Source of the DNA: Pseudomonadota bacterium
GTDB taxonomy: Bacteria; Pseudomonadota; Alphaproteobacteria; RF32; CAG-239
Length of the DNA: 64,000 nucleotides
NCBI GenBank assembly: GCA_018362935.1
Contig: JAHALQ010000001.1
Coordinates: 151,020 to 215,019 of the forward strand
Direction of reading: 5' to 3'
A program made the translations under genes and the position numbers. The notes beneath the pieces were generated by a model. That model was given only the letters and a program-made list of their open reading frames with translations, ran no database searches and had not been told where the DNA came from. Of the stretch, positions 18,188-26,596 are shown one piece after another. Each line of letters starts with the position of its first letter. Within the stretch, counting starts at the first letter, position 1.

Positions 18188-18606
18188 TGCTACTCCCCAA
18201 TTTAAATCTAAAAAATTAAACCTGAGATTAACCTTGCATATCCGGTCTTTATTTGCCTGTCTGAAATACGGCGCTTTGTCAAACGCGGCTTCCGGTTTCC
18301 GGAAAGGCAATTCCCCAAAAGGCAGAACATGTAGTTGTTAACAAACTAATATCTTCCGGTTATTATTAAGAATGATTCGTTTTGCTTCCTCATTCTTAAC
18401 AAACTGATTTTTTCGGTCTTTTGCTGAGAATGATTCGAATTTTTATTTCTTCACATTCTTAACAAATCCTTAAAAAGTGATTCGGATGTTATCGGCTATT
18501 GAATCTAAAAACAACCTAAAAACGACAGAACATTGACCGAACATTGCAATTAAATTCCTTGACATAGATTCTCAGCAGAGTCGCTGAGAAAGGCTGTTTT
18601 TGCGCA
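18188..18606. other. dnaA-rpsT intergenic region, candidate replication origin
   Basis: About 400 AT-rich bases without a gene. It contains four copies of a 12-base element close to TTNTTAAGAATG in alternating orientation: plus at 18363-18374 (continuing ATTCG to 18379), minus at 18391-18403, plus (one base changed) at 18421-18432 (again followed by ATTCG to 18437) and minus at 18454-18466. Partial copies lie at 18336-18348 (TTGTTAACAAAC) and 18477-18486. There is no canonical TTATCCACA box. Position beside dnaA and the regular spacing suggest protein-binding sites, either the origin or dnaA autoregulation. Confidence 0.45.
18363..18466. repeat. Four alternating inverted TTNTTAAGAATG elements
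   Basis: Elements at 18363-18379 (+), 18391-18403 (-), 18421-18437 (+) and 18454-18466 (-). Same-strand copies start 58 and 63 bases apart and neighbours are about 30 bases apart, near three helical turns. The two plus copies share the extended GAATGATTCG; the two minus copies share CATTCTTAACAAA exactly. They resemble iteron arrangements, but no known box is matched. Confidence 0.6.
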
Positions 18607-18665
18607 TAAAAAAACACAAACCCTTATATACCAGACAAGAGGCCTGATACGGGGTTTGTGTTTGT
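18607..18665 (-). terminator. Terminator after rpsT
   Basis: AAACACAAACCC (18612-18623) pairs with GGGTTTGTGTTT (18652-18663) across a 28-base loop; on the minus strand the stem runs into TTTTTT. It lies just after the rpsT stop. Confidence 0.75.
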
Positions 18666-18686
18666 AAAATTGCCTGAACCGAAAGG

Positions 18687-18947
18687 CTAGAGAGCTTTGA
18701 TTCTTTTAGACAAACGCGAAACGGTGCGGGCGGCGGTATTTAATTTGAATACGCCTTTATTGACAGCTCTCATCATTTCGGATTCTGCTGTTTTGAAAGC
18801 GGCGGCAGCCTGCTCCTTGTTTCCGCTCAGAATCTCCGCTTCGACTTTTTTAACAAAAGTGCGGACACGGCTTCTGCGGGCGCCATTGATTACGGCTCTC
18901 TTATTGTTTCTGACGATTCTGTTTTTTGCCGATTTATGATTGGCCAT
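18687..18947 (-). CDS. rpsT: 30S ribosomal protein S20
   Basis: 86 residues beginning MANHKSAKNRIVRNNKRA and ending in the conserved TAARTVSRLSKRIKAL. Binds 16S rRNA early in assembly of the small subunit. It is single-gene, with its own promoter and terminator. The rpsT-dnaA adjacency is common in Alphaproteobacteria. Confidence 0.97.
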   Translation of the reverse strand: MANHKSAKNRIVRNNKRAVINGARRSRVRTFVKKVEAEILSGNKEQAAAAFKTAESEMMRAVNKGVFKLNTAARTVSRLSKRIKAL

Positions 18948-19002
18948 ATCTCTTATTCCATTTCCATAAAAAAAGTTAATTACAAGTTTTTAAATGTAAT
19001 GC

Positions 19003-19032
19003 TTTATAAACTCTAAGTGCTTTGGAAGTCAA
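19003..19032 (-). promoter_or_regulatory. Probable rpsT promoter
   Basis: On the minus strand, TTGACT (19032-19027), 18-base spacer, TATAAA (19008-19003), about 55 bases before the rpsT ATG. Confidence 0.6.
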
Positions 19033-19061
19033 CAATAATTTTAGCGCGAAGGCCGATTCTC

Positions 19062-19817
19062 TTACATTTTTTGCTCAAATTGCGCCAAAATCTGCTGAAA
19101 TTCCGGCGTATTCAGGCTCAGGCGGCAGCTTTGGGCTTCATATTCATAGCCGTTGCCGAGGTTCATGTTCTCGACCTGCGCGATTGTTTCTTTGGCCTGG
19201 ATGACGGCCTGATAAGGCAGCGCCGAGATTCGCATAGCTGTTCTGAGCGCTTCGTCTTCCAAATCAATCAGGTTGACCACCCGGCTGATAAGGCCGCAGG
19301 CATCGGCTTCTTCTGCCGAGATGGCTTTGCCGGTCAGAACGGCTTCCATGGTTTTGGCTCTGCCGATAGAGTGAACCAGGCGCGTACATCCGCCGAAAGA
19401 CGGAATAAAGCCGATGCTCACTTCCGGATATCCGAACTGTGCGGATTCGGAAGCAAGGATAATGTCGCACGCCAAAGCCAAATCGCAGCCGATTCCCAGC
19501 GCATAGCCCGAAACGGCGGCAATCAGCGGTTTGGCGCAGTGGGCGATTTTCGCGAATTCGTCTTTCCAGGCCTTCAGCGCAAAACTCTGCTGCGCGACTT
19601 CGGCGCTGAGTTCGGCAATGTCGATTCCCGAAGCAAAAACATCCGGCTGCCCTTTGATGATGATGGTGCGGATATTGTCATCATACTCCCATGTCTGCAC
19701 CTGATAGGATATGTCATTCAGCATTTCGAGGCTGACGGCGTTGGCCTTATCCGGCCGGTTAAGGGTAATAATGCCGATATTGCCGTTGGTTTCCACCAGT
19801 ATATTCGATTCTTCCAT
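19062..19817 (-). CDS. Enoyl-CoA hydratase/isomerase (crotonase) family protein
   Basis: 251 residues of the crotonase fold: the oxyanion-hole part FASGIDIAEL, the second part GYALGIGCDLALACDII, then AQFGYPEVSIGFIPSFGG. The Glu corresponding to Glu164 of rat enoyl-CoA hydratase is present (YPEV), but the position of Glu144 holds Asp (GIGCDLAL). The exact reaction on acyl-CoA is therefore uncertain. No other fatty acid oxidation gene is adjacent. It begins 9 bases after the stop of the small periplasmic protein gene and ends the mutM transcript. Confidence 0.85.
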   Translation of the reverse strand: MEESNILVETNGNIGIITLNRPDKANAVSLEMLNDISYQVQTWEYDDNIRTIIIKGQPDVFASGIDIAELSAEVAQQSFALKAWKDEFAKIAHCAKPLIAAVSGYALGIGCDLALACDIILASESAQFGYPEVSIGFIPSFGGCTRLVHSIGRAKTMEAVLTGKAISAEEADACGLISRVVNLIDLEDEALRTAMRISALPYQAVIQAKETIAQVENMNLGNGYEYEAQSCRLSLNTPEFQQILAQFEQKM

Positions 19818-19826
19818 GGCTCATCC

Positions 19827-20183
19827 TTATATTTTGCTTTTGACGGTAATGCGCACAACCAGCGGCTTTTTCGATTCGCAGGATATGTCCATCACTTCGC
19901 CCTCACGTTCAAAAACGAGAGTCTCATTACGTTTGCCCTGATACGTCCAGCCGAATTCCGGCAGGTTTTTGCCGTAAAACTGCTGTATTTGTCGACAACT
20001 GAGGGTATCGCTCGTCAGCAGCGTGTCGACCAGGCGGCTTTCTTCGTTTCCGAAAGAGATATTGTCATTCGGAGACTGCGCCATGCCTTCGGGCATCGGA
20101 ACATCTTCCAGCCCTTCGATAAAGGCGGCTTGTACCTGAAAGGAAATCAGGCAGAACGTCAGAATCAAAAAAAGCTTTTTCAT
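19827..20183 (-). CDS. Small exported protein of unknown function
   Basis: 118 residues with a signal peptide (MKKLFLILTFCLISFQVQA). The mature part begins with an acidic segment containing VPMPEGMAQ, then a compact domain (QIQQFYGKNLPEFGWTYQGKRNETLVFEREGEVMDI) resembling small periplasmic proteins in which a short peptide precedes a single alpha/beta domain. Not recognised further. It lies 9 bases after mutM and 9 bases before the crotonase gene, in the same operon. Confidence 0.65.
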   Translation of the reverse strand: MKKLFLILTFCLISFQVQAAFIEGLEDVPMPEGMAQSPNDNISFGNEESRLVDTLLTSDTLSCRQIQQFYGKNLPEFGWTYQGKRNETLVFEREGEVMDISCESKKPLVVRITVKSKI

Positions 20184-20192
20184 ATTTTTTTC

Positions 20193-21032
20193 CTATTTTT
20201 GTTTTTGCGGGCAGTAAAAACTGGAACGGCCGGCAATAACGGTCTTGCGAATACCGCCGGTCTTACCCGGATCGCAAGTGCACTGAAGACATTTTTGCCC
20301 AGTTTTATTATAAACACAATGTAAATTTTGAAAATACCCCAGACTTCCGTCGGGTTTTTCATAATCCCGCAGCGTCGAACCGCCTGCGGCAACGGCTTTT
20401 TCCAGCGTTTTGCGAATTTCGGAAATAAGCTTTTCGCACTCGCGTTCGGAAACTAGGTTTGCCGGTCGCAGCGGTGAAATGCCTGCGCCGAAAAGCGCTT
20501 CCGAGGCGTAAATGTTGCCGATTCCCACGATGATTTCCTGATCCAGCAGGGCGGCTTTGACGGGAATGCTCTTTTTTTGCAGCTTGCCAAAAAGGTAATC
20601 GGCAGTCAGCGCGTCGTCAAAAGGCTCGGGGCCGAGTTTGGCAAACAGCGGATGCCGCTCCAGATTGTCGGTTTCGGCATAGGTAAACATTCCGAACCTA
20701 CGCGCATCGTTATAAATCAGATAGCCGTTTGAAGTGCGGATGATGATGTGGTCATGTTTGCCGGGCGGTTCGGGCAGCGTGTCAACAATATGCACTTTGC
20801 CGCTCATGCCCATATGCCAGATGATTGAAAGCCCGTTGTCCAAATCTATGACGATATATTTGGCGCGCCGCCGGTAACCGGTAATAACCGTATTGCGCAG
20901 CCGGCTTTCCATATCGGCGGGAACCGGGATTCGCAGATTCCGGTTGCGTATAACCGCATCTTCGATTTTGGCATGGCCGATACATCTTTCAATGGCTGTT
21001 TTAATGGTTTCGACTTCGGGTAATTCCGGCAT
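20193..21032 (-). CDS. mutM: Formamidopyrimidine-DNA glycosylase with variant zinc finger
   Basis: 279 residues. The catalytic N-terminus (MPELPEVETIK, Pro2 nucleophile, Glu3), the HMGMSGKVHI stretch with the beta-hairpin Lys and the helix-two-turn-helix (GIGNIYASEALF) identify Fpg, which removes 8-oxoguanine and opened purines. The C-terminal zinc finger is unusual: CLQCTC is followed 22 residues later by YCPQKQK at the stop, so the fourth Cys is replaced by Lys, and there is an additional Cys after the first pair. The DNA-contacting Arg of the finger (AGRSSFYC) remains. Confidence 0.93.
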   Translation of the reverse strand: MPELPEVETIKTAIERCIGHAKIEDAVIRNRNLRIPVPADMESRLRNTVITGYRRRAKYIVIDLDNGLSIIWHMGMSGKVHIVDTLPEPPGKHDHIIIRTSNGYLIYNDARRFGMFTYAETDNLERHPLFAKLGPEPFDDALTADYLFGKLQKKSIPVKAALLDQEIIVGIGNIYASEALFGAGISPLRPANLVSERECEKLISEIRKTLEKAVAAGGSTLRDYEKPDGSLGYFQNLHCVYNKTGQKCLQCTCDPGKTGGIRKTVIAGRSSFYCPQKQK

Positions 21033-21160
21033 GGCTTCCTCAATGTTGTTTTTCCCGTATCATAAAAGATTTTTGCCGAAGGCACAATACGAATCACGAA
21101 TCACTGATGACAAATCACAAATTACGATTTATATTGCATCGGTTAATTTGGAAAAAGGTT

Positions 21161-21706
21161 ATGATAAAAAAGACGCGCCGCCGCAGTAAATATTTTGCTC
21201 CGCAGAACGAAAACGCCTGTCATCAGTGCGACCATGAAGGCTGCGCCGAACCGGGGGAATACCGCGCGCCCAAAGACCGCAGCCTGAAGGAATATTACTG
21301 GTTCTGCCTTAAGCATGTGCAGGAATACAACGCCCGCTGGAATTATTATGACGGCGCCGAGGACGAAAAGGAAGAGCCTCTGCATGAAAAATTCCGCCGT
21401 TTTCGTTTCAGTTCCAAAATCAAATATAATTTCGGTTTTGATTTTAACGGCAATTTTGAGTTTATGGACGATTACAATCCAAAACTTTCGCCGATGACCG
21501 AGATTCGCTTTACCGTTCAGGAACGTCAGTGTCTGCGGATACTGGAAATAGACATCGAAGACCTGAACGCGGATTTGCTCAAAAAACAATATAAGCGCAT
21601 GGCCAAAAAATATCACCCCGACCTTAACCACAACGACAAAGAAGGCGAAGAGAAATTCAAGCTCATCAGCACGGCCTATAAAAGCATATTAAATAAGATT
21701 TCCTAG
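21161..21706 (+). CDS. J-domain protein with N-terminal Cys cluster
   Basis: About 181 residues. An N-terminal CHQCDHEGC cluster with GEYRAPKDRSL...YYWFCLKHVQEYN is followed by a linker and a C-terminal J-domain (LKKQYKRMAKKYHPDLNHNDKEGEEKFKLISTAY, HPD motif present). This layout is a conserved alphaproteobacterial family of unknown specific role, presumably a DnaK co-chaperone. The start is placed at 21161, after AAAGG; the earlier in-frame start at 21107 gives an unconserved N-terminus. It ends overlapping the convergent next gene by 4 bases. Confidence 0.85.
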   Translation: MIKKTRRRSKYFAPQNENACHQCDHEGCAEPGEYRAPKDRSLKEYYWFCLKHVQEYNARWNYYDGAEDEKEEPLHEKFRRFRFSSKIKYNFGFDFNGNFEFMDDYNPKLSPMTEIRFTVQERQCLRILEIDIEDLNADLLKKQYKRMAKKYHPDLNHNDKEGEEKFKLISTAYKSILNKIS

Positions 21707-22527
21707 TCGCGCGTTTTTTCGATTTTTTTGATTGTTTCCCGATTCTTTTTAGACAGATTGGGATTCTTGTTCTTAATGACTTTTGCCGTTTCTTTTTTAT
21801 TTTTGCGTCCGGATTTTTTGAGTATTATCTCCGCGACTTTGTTATCGTCGGCGCCGCGTTCGCCGGCGTTGATAATATCGTCGATTTTGAGGCCTTCAAT
21901 CGCTTTAAGCTCGGCTTCTTTGCCCTGCATGGCGACTTTTTTGATGCGTTTGATCCCGCGCAGCAGATTAACCGTTTCTGCTTTTGACAACTGCCGGGTG
22001 CTGATTTTGGCTTTGCTCATGACGTCGTCTTTGAGGATTTTCTCAAAGTCGCGTGTATTGAGCGTGGCGTCCTGCATGTTTTTATTTATGATGCCTTTGT
22101 CAAGCTTGCCGAAGCCGAATTCTTTGGAAAGCTGGTTCGCCATGCGCACCGCTTCGATTTTTCCGGCGTCCTGTTGGAGTTTCTGATTATTGAGGGTGTT
22201 TTCGCGAATGCCCAGCTGTTTGCGTTCGTCTTCGTAAAGTGCATTAACCAGCGAAGAAGCGGCTTCATTTGGCAGAAAGGTGTAATAATCTTCGTCTTCC
22301 TCGTCTTCGTCATAAACGTCTTTAATCTTTTTGCGGAGTTTTTTGAGACCCTGAGGGAGCTGGGTCGGAAGCGGACGCGGCGCATTGGTGATTGAAACCG
22401 GTTTTTTGGCTTTGGCGTCTTCTTCCATGGCCTTTTCTTTGTCGACCCGGCGCGACAGCTTTTCTGCTGTGCCGAAGCCCTTGTTCTTTTTCCATTCGAT
22501 ATTTGCGTTTGACGTTTCGTCTTCCAT
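21703..22527 (-). CDS. Unknown highly charged protein
   Basis: About 274 residues, not recognised. It is very rich in Lys, Glu and Asp, with predicted long helices and no membrane segment or signal peptide; the C-terminus is strongly basic (KKSGRKNKKETAKVIKNKN). The ATG at 22527 is preferred because TTGGAG lies 7 bases upstream; the earlier ATG (22557) is 10 codons further. Basic ends suggest nucleic acid or ribosome association, which is speculation. Confidence 0.55.
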   Translation of the reverse strand: MEDETSNANIEWKKNKGFGTAEKLSRRVDKEKAMEEDAKAKKPVSITNAPRPLPTQLPQGLKKLRKKIKDVYDEDEEDEDYYTFLPNEAASSLVNALYEDERKQLGIRENTLNNQKLQQDAGKIEAVRMANQLSKEFGFGKLDKGIINKNMQDATLNTRDFEKILKDDVMSKAKISTRQLSKAETVNLLRGIKRIKKVAMQGKEAELKAIEGLKIDDIINAGERGADDNKVAEIILKKSGRKNKKETAKVIKNKNPNLSKKNRETIKKIEKTRD

Positions 22528-22627
22528 ATTATTCTCCAAAATACTTTTGTCGGTCATAATATCTTATGCTCTTATCCTCGCTTAGTGTCGCACAAAAAGG
22601 TTTTTTTGTCAAATTATTCTAAAATTT

Positions 22628-24307
22628 TTATTGTTTCCGGTAAGTGATTATCAGAGAACCGTCTGATAAATTCCGCGCCGCAACTTCAAGGGTGTCGCCG
22701 TTTGTGCGGCTTAAGACAAAGGTTTTGGTGGTCATCGACAGCAAATGCCCGGCAATGTCTTTTTTGAGGTTGTCCCATTCGGCGTCATTAGCCAAAAAAT
22801 GTTTTTGCGAATCTAATAATTCGTCTAAATTAGGTTCGTCATCCAAAAACGCTTTATCGGCATCCCACAATTTAAGATAAGCCTCATTATATGAAGTTAA
22901 ACGCCCGTTTGAACCAAAGATGACAATTGCGTCGAAAATATTTTCCAATATCTCGGTCTGAACGGACAGCAGTGCGTTATAGGCGCTGGTGGCTGCCAGT
23001 TTGTCGGAGATGTCTTCATAGGCAAAAATCAGCCCGCCCATCGGATAAGGCGAACGCAGGCGCCTGAGGGTCGTGCCGTCGGGCAGATGCAGCATGTCTT
23101 TTTGCGGCTCGATAATCTGCGAGAATTTTTTAAGCTCTTCCGATTTGAACATCAGGTAATCAGGCACTTCCGGAAGCAGGCGCTTTTCGCGGACGGCATC
23201 CAGAAACATGGAATAGGTCGGACTTTCATCAAGCCATTTTTCGTCCAGCTGCCATAATTCGGCAAAAGACGAGTTATGAAACGCCAGCTTATAATGTTGG
23301 TCAAACACCGCGAACGCCGTACCCAGCGTGCGCAGAATTTCCAGTTGGGCGTTTTGGTGCAGTTTCAAATTGCGTTTGAGTTCTTCAAGCTCGTTGACGT
23401 CAATCAGGCTGCCTGCGGTAAAAATATTTTCAAGGTTTTCCTCGGCATGAAACGGCGTTTCATAGGCTTCCATAACCATACGTTCGCCGTTTTTGACGAT
23501 ACTGACGGCGGCTTTTTGCATTTTATTGGTGTCCTGGGCTTTTTGCGCAAGGTTTTTGGAGATGCTGTCACCGTTGATGGTCGTTATTTCAGCCTCCCCG
23601 CTTAGGCTTCCGTCGCGCGGTTTGCTGATAAATTCGTTGAATTTGCGGTTATACTCAATAATTTTAAGGTTGTTGTCGCGTATCCAGACCGGGTACGGCA
23701 GATTGTCGATTAAGTCGCGGATTTGCAGAAGTTCTTTGGATATTTCGCGTCGGGCGTTTTCCAGCTCCATAATTTTGTTTGTTTCAAAGCTGACGTCGCG
23801 GAACCAGATCATATCGCAGTATATGTTGCCGTCTGCGCCGTTAATGCGCGAACCGACCAGCCGGATATATTTATTGGAGCTTTTGAGGGCAAATTCATCG
23901 TCAAACGAAATTCCTTCTTCATGCAGAAAATCCGTATATTTCTGAATTCTTTTCACATCGTCTTTGTAGAAGTTTTTCAGGATGTCGTCAAAAGTCGACT
24001 TGGTTCCCGCCGGCAGATTCATCAGCACCGCCAGCCTCCGCGAACATCTTTCGACAATATGCTTGCGCGGGTCGTTAACTTTCTGATCGGGATAAATGAA
24101 AGCAAAATAACCGTCGCGGGAGGCATACAGCGTTTCGGCATAGCGCTCGCGGTCACGGTTCAGAAAATAGTTTTTTTGGCGCAGGCGCAGAATTTTAAAC
24201 AGTTCGGCCACCATGAAGCCGGTCAGCACCGCCAGCAAGACAAAGACAATATGCCAAAACTCGGGGGCGGCATAGTAAATGTCCAGCAGAAGCGGTTTGT
24301 CAATCAT
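22628..24307 (-). CDS. Membrane-anchored multi-PAS protein lacking a kinase domain
   Basis: 559 residues. One N-terminal membrane segment (FWHIVFVLLAVLTGFMVAELF) is followed by PAS-like domains around residues 50-170, 190-290, 320-420 and 430-555 (for example LIDNLPYPVWIRDNNLKIIEYN; ENIFDAIVIFGSNGRLTSYNEAYLKLW). It resembles the sensory part of the alphaproteobacterial PAS histidine kinases, but the reading frame ends (DGSLIITYRKQ) just where the dimerisation and ATPase domains would start. No remnant of them is seen in the 70 bases before the next gene. It may act by protein contact; the signal is unknown. Confidence 0.75.
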   Translation of the reverse strand: MIDKPLLLDIYYAAPEFWHIVFVLLAVLTGFMVAELFKILRLRQKNYFLNRDRERYAETLYASRDGYFAFIYPDQKVNDPRKHIVERCSRRLAVLMNLPAGTKSTFDDILKNFYKDDVKRIQKYTDFLHEEGISFDDEFALKSSNKYIRLVGSRINGADGNIYCDMIWFRDVSFETNKIMELENARREISKELLQIRDLIDNLPYPVWIRDNNLKIIEYNRKFNEFISKPRDGSLSGEAEITTINGDSISKNLAQKAQDTNKMQKAAVSIVKNGERMVMEAYETPFHAEENLENIFTAGSLIDVNELEELKRNLKLHQNAQLEILRTLGTAFAVFDQHYKLAFHNSSFAELWQLDEKWLDESPTYSMFLDAVREKRLLPEVPDYLMFKSEELKKFSQIIEPQKDMLHLPDGTTLRRLRSPYPMGGLIFAYEDISDKLAATSAYNALLSVQTEILENIFDAIVIFGSNGRLTSYNEAYLKLWDADKAFLDDEPNLDELLDSQKHFLANDAEWDNLKKDIAGHLLSMTTKTFVLSRTNGDTLEVAARNLSDGSLIITYRKQ

Positions 24308-24398
24308 TTGGGTTATGTTCCATAAAAATGTTGTGCATGAAAAGATTTTATTATATAACCCACATTAATTAAACTCATTTTTTTTGCAAGTGGAAAAC

Positions 24399-25061
24399 AT
24401 GTATATTTTAGCTTTTGATACCACTGCCGCGCAATGTGCGGTTGTTTTGCAAAAAGACGGCGAGGTTTTGTCGTCTTTCCGCGAATATATGGATTACGGC
24501 CAATCGGAAGTTTTAATTCCGCAGATTGAAAAAATGCTCAAAGCCAATGCGCTGGCTTTTGCCGATATCGGCATGGTGCTGGTCTGTGTCGGCCCAGGCT
24601 CGTTTACCGGCGTCCGTGCCAGTATTTCCGCTGCCCGGACGTTTCAGCTGGTGCGCCCGGACTTGCTGCTGGACGGCATTTCCGCTTTTGAGGCCTATGC
24701 GCTGAACTTGTCGCCCGAAGAACGCGGCGAAATTAACGCCGTTATTATCGAAACCAAGCGCGATGATTTTTATGTTCAGCTGTTTGACCGCGGCTTGCAG
24801 AAAATGACGCCGCCTCAGGCCTTGGTTTATGATGATATTATTCCGCTTTTGCGTCACAAAAAAATATCGCTGGTCGGCGACGGGGTCGAGCGTTTTCTGT
24901 CGCGCAGCAGCGGGCTGAGCCTGCATTGTATCAAAATGTCCGAAGGGTTGGATATGTCCGATATGGTAAAAGCCGGGCTGAATCATCTGGCTGATAAAAA
25001 GCTGGACTATCCTAAGCCGTTATATTTGCGCGCGCCGGATGTCAGTGCTCCCAAGGCCTGA
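24399..25061 (+). CDS. tsaB: tRNA threonylcarbamoyladenosine biosynthesis protein TsaB
   Basis: About 220 residues of the ASKHA fold: MYILAFDTTAAQCAVVL at the start and GPGSFTGVRASISAARTF near residue 66 are the TsaB signatures. It works with TsaD and TsaE to make t6A37 of ANN-decoding tRNAs. The ATG at 24399 is preferred; GTGGA lies before it. The PAS-only protein gene lies immediately upstream on the opposite strand. Confidence 0.92.
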   Translation: MYILAFDTTAAQCAVVLQKDGEVLSSFREYMDYGQSEVLIPQIEKMLKANALAFADIGMVLVCVGPGSFTGVRASISAARTFQLVRPDLLLDGISAFEAYALNLSPEERGEINAVIIETKRDDFYVQLFDRGLQKMTPPQALVYDDIIPLLRHKKISLVGDGVERFLSRSSGLSLHCIKMSEGLDMSDMVKAGLNHLADKKLDYPKPLYLRAPDVSAPKA

Positions 25062-25066
25062 TGTCA

Positions 25067-26494
25067 TCAGGCGCTCTGCCGGGTTGAGGCGTTAAGCAGA
25101 TTGTGAATGGTCAGCCGCAGGTCGTCATTATGGTGGGCTTCAATAATCTCGACGATTTCAATTTCCTGTTTATCCAGCCGGCGGTTAATGCCGAGAGAAT
25201 CATAAAACTGTTTGCTGCTGTTATAAAGTTTGGCCGCTTGCAGGCTGTTACCCTGATCATACAAATGCTGTGACAAATGTTTGTGAGCGTTTGCCAGCTC
25301 GCGGGCATTGATTTCTTCGTCGGCAAAGTTGACGGCATTTTGATAGGCCCAGATAGCCTTGTTCGGTGAGTCGGCTTTCATATACATGTCGCCGACGCGG
25401 CTCCAGGCGTTGGCATTGTTTGGAGACAGTTCAATTGCCAGTTCAAAGGCGCCGGTCGCCAGCATAACGTCGTTGGCTGCGGCCAGCGTGCCAAAAACGC
25501 AGGCCTGTTCGGAAATGTTTTTGTATAACGCGTCGCGTTTGGCTTCGGCAGTTGTCTGCGCAGCTTTTTCAATACCGCTGTCCATAAGGCTTTCCATGAG
25601 AGTAAGCGCCAGCGAGGCATCGCCTTTGGCCAGATGATACAAGGCTTCTTCTTCGTCCGGAAGCTGCCGGATATTTGGCAGTTTCGCAAATGCCTGATTT
25701 CGCGACAGGTCGACAAAATATTTGATGGCGTCAATCGTTTGCAGAATATCGTCTTCGGAGTTAATGTTCTGGTTGCGGAACATGACGGTCTGGGCGATTT
25801 TGAGGTCGTCCACACCGCGTCCGAGCATGTCGATAATCAGTCCGAGAAGCTCGTTAAGCTCTTTATTGGCCTGATGATATGTCAGCGTCGAAGTATCCAG
25901 AACAGGTGCGGCCGTTTCTCTGGGAAGGGTGCCTTTTTTCCAATCCAGGTCAATTTGCGGGGAAGGGCGGCTGACGCGGTGCAGGATGTCTGCTGCCGGC
26001 TCTTTTTCTTTTTCCGCTTCGGCCGAAATTTGTTTGTTTTTTTCCTCCTGGCGCTGTTTTTCTTTTTGGGCTGTCTTTTCCTTTTCTTTGCGCTCATTTT
26101 CGGCCGCCTGCTCCAGCAGCGCCTGATTCCTTTCGGCGCGGGCCATATCCAGTTCTTTCTGAAGCTCTTTTTCAAGCTCCATGTCGCGTTCCTGGTTGCG
26201 TATTATTTCCCGAAGGCGCTCGGCGTCTTCCTCGCTGAAAATCTCGTCTTCTTCCGCGGCAGATTCATCCTGCGGCTCTTTTTTCAAAAAGGCGACAATG
26301 GTTTTGACATAAATGATTATGATAAGGAATAAAAACAGTATCAGGGCAAGAATCATAAGGATAATCGAAACCAGCCGCAAATTGTTGGCGCCGGACAGAT
26401 AACCGTCGACAAGGCCGGTCAGCAAATCAATCTTGCTTGAAATTGAGCCGATTATATCAATCGAAGAAAATATGGCGGCGAGTTGTTCATACAT
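25067..26494 (-). CDS. Membrane-anchored TPR protein with coiled coil
   Basis: About 474 residues. One membrane segment is near residues 40-62 (LVSIILMILALILFLFLIIIIYV). A long Glu/Lys/Gln coiled coil follows (about residues 85-180, EELQKELDMARAERN), then a helical C-terminal half with tetratricopeptide-like repeats (AFELAIELSPNNANAWSRVGDMYMKADSPNKAI). The start is set at 26494 because the extension to 26614 is not protein-like. The function is unknown; such proteins are scaffolds for complexes at the inner membrane. Convergent with tsaB. Confidence 0.65.
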   Translation of the reverse strand: MYEQLAAIFSSIDIIGSISSKIDLLTGLVDGYLSGANNLRLVSIILMILALILFLFLIIIIYVKTIVAFLKKEPQDESAAEEDEIFSEEDAERLREIIRNQERDMELEKELQKELDMARAERNQALLEQAAENERKEKEKTAQKEKQRQEEKNKQISAEAEKEKEPAADILHRVSRPSPQIDLDWKKGTLPRETAAPVLDTSTLTYHQANKELNELLGLIIDMLGRGVDDLKIAQTVMFRNQNINSEDDILQTIDAIKYFVDLSRNQAFAKLPNIRQLPDEEEALYHLAKGDASLALTLMESLMDSGIEKAAQTTAEAKRDALYKNISEQACVFGTLAAANDVMLATGAFELAIELSPNNANAWSRVGDMYMKADSPNKAIWAYQNAVNFADEEINARELANAHKHLSQHLYDQGNSLQAAKLYNSSKQFYDSLGINRRLDKQEIEIVEIIEAHHNDDLRLTIHNLLNASTRQSA

Positions 26495-26596
26495 GTTTTT
26501 CAAACCATTTACAAAATACAATTTCAGCGCTAGAATGTCAAGACAAATAGGGTATCGGCCTGCGCGTTGGATAACAATACAAGAAAAAGATTTAAA

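Noticed and set aside
19017..20324. 435-residue plus-strand frame
   Set aside because: Antisense to the crotonase and exported-protein genes; no start signal and no domain.
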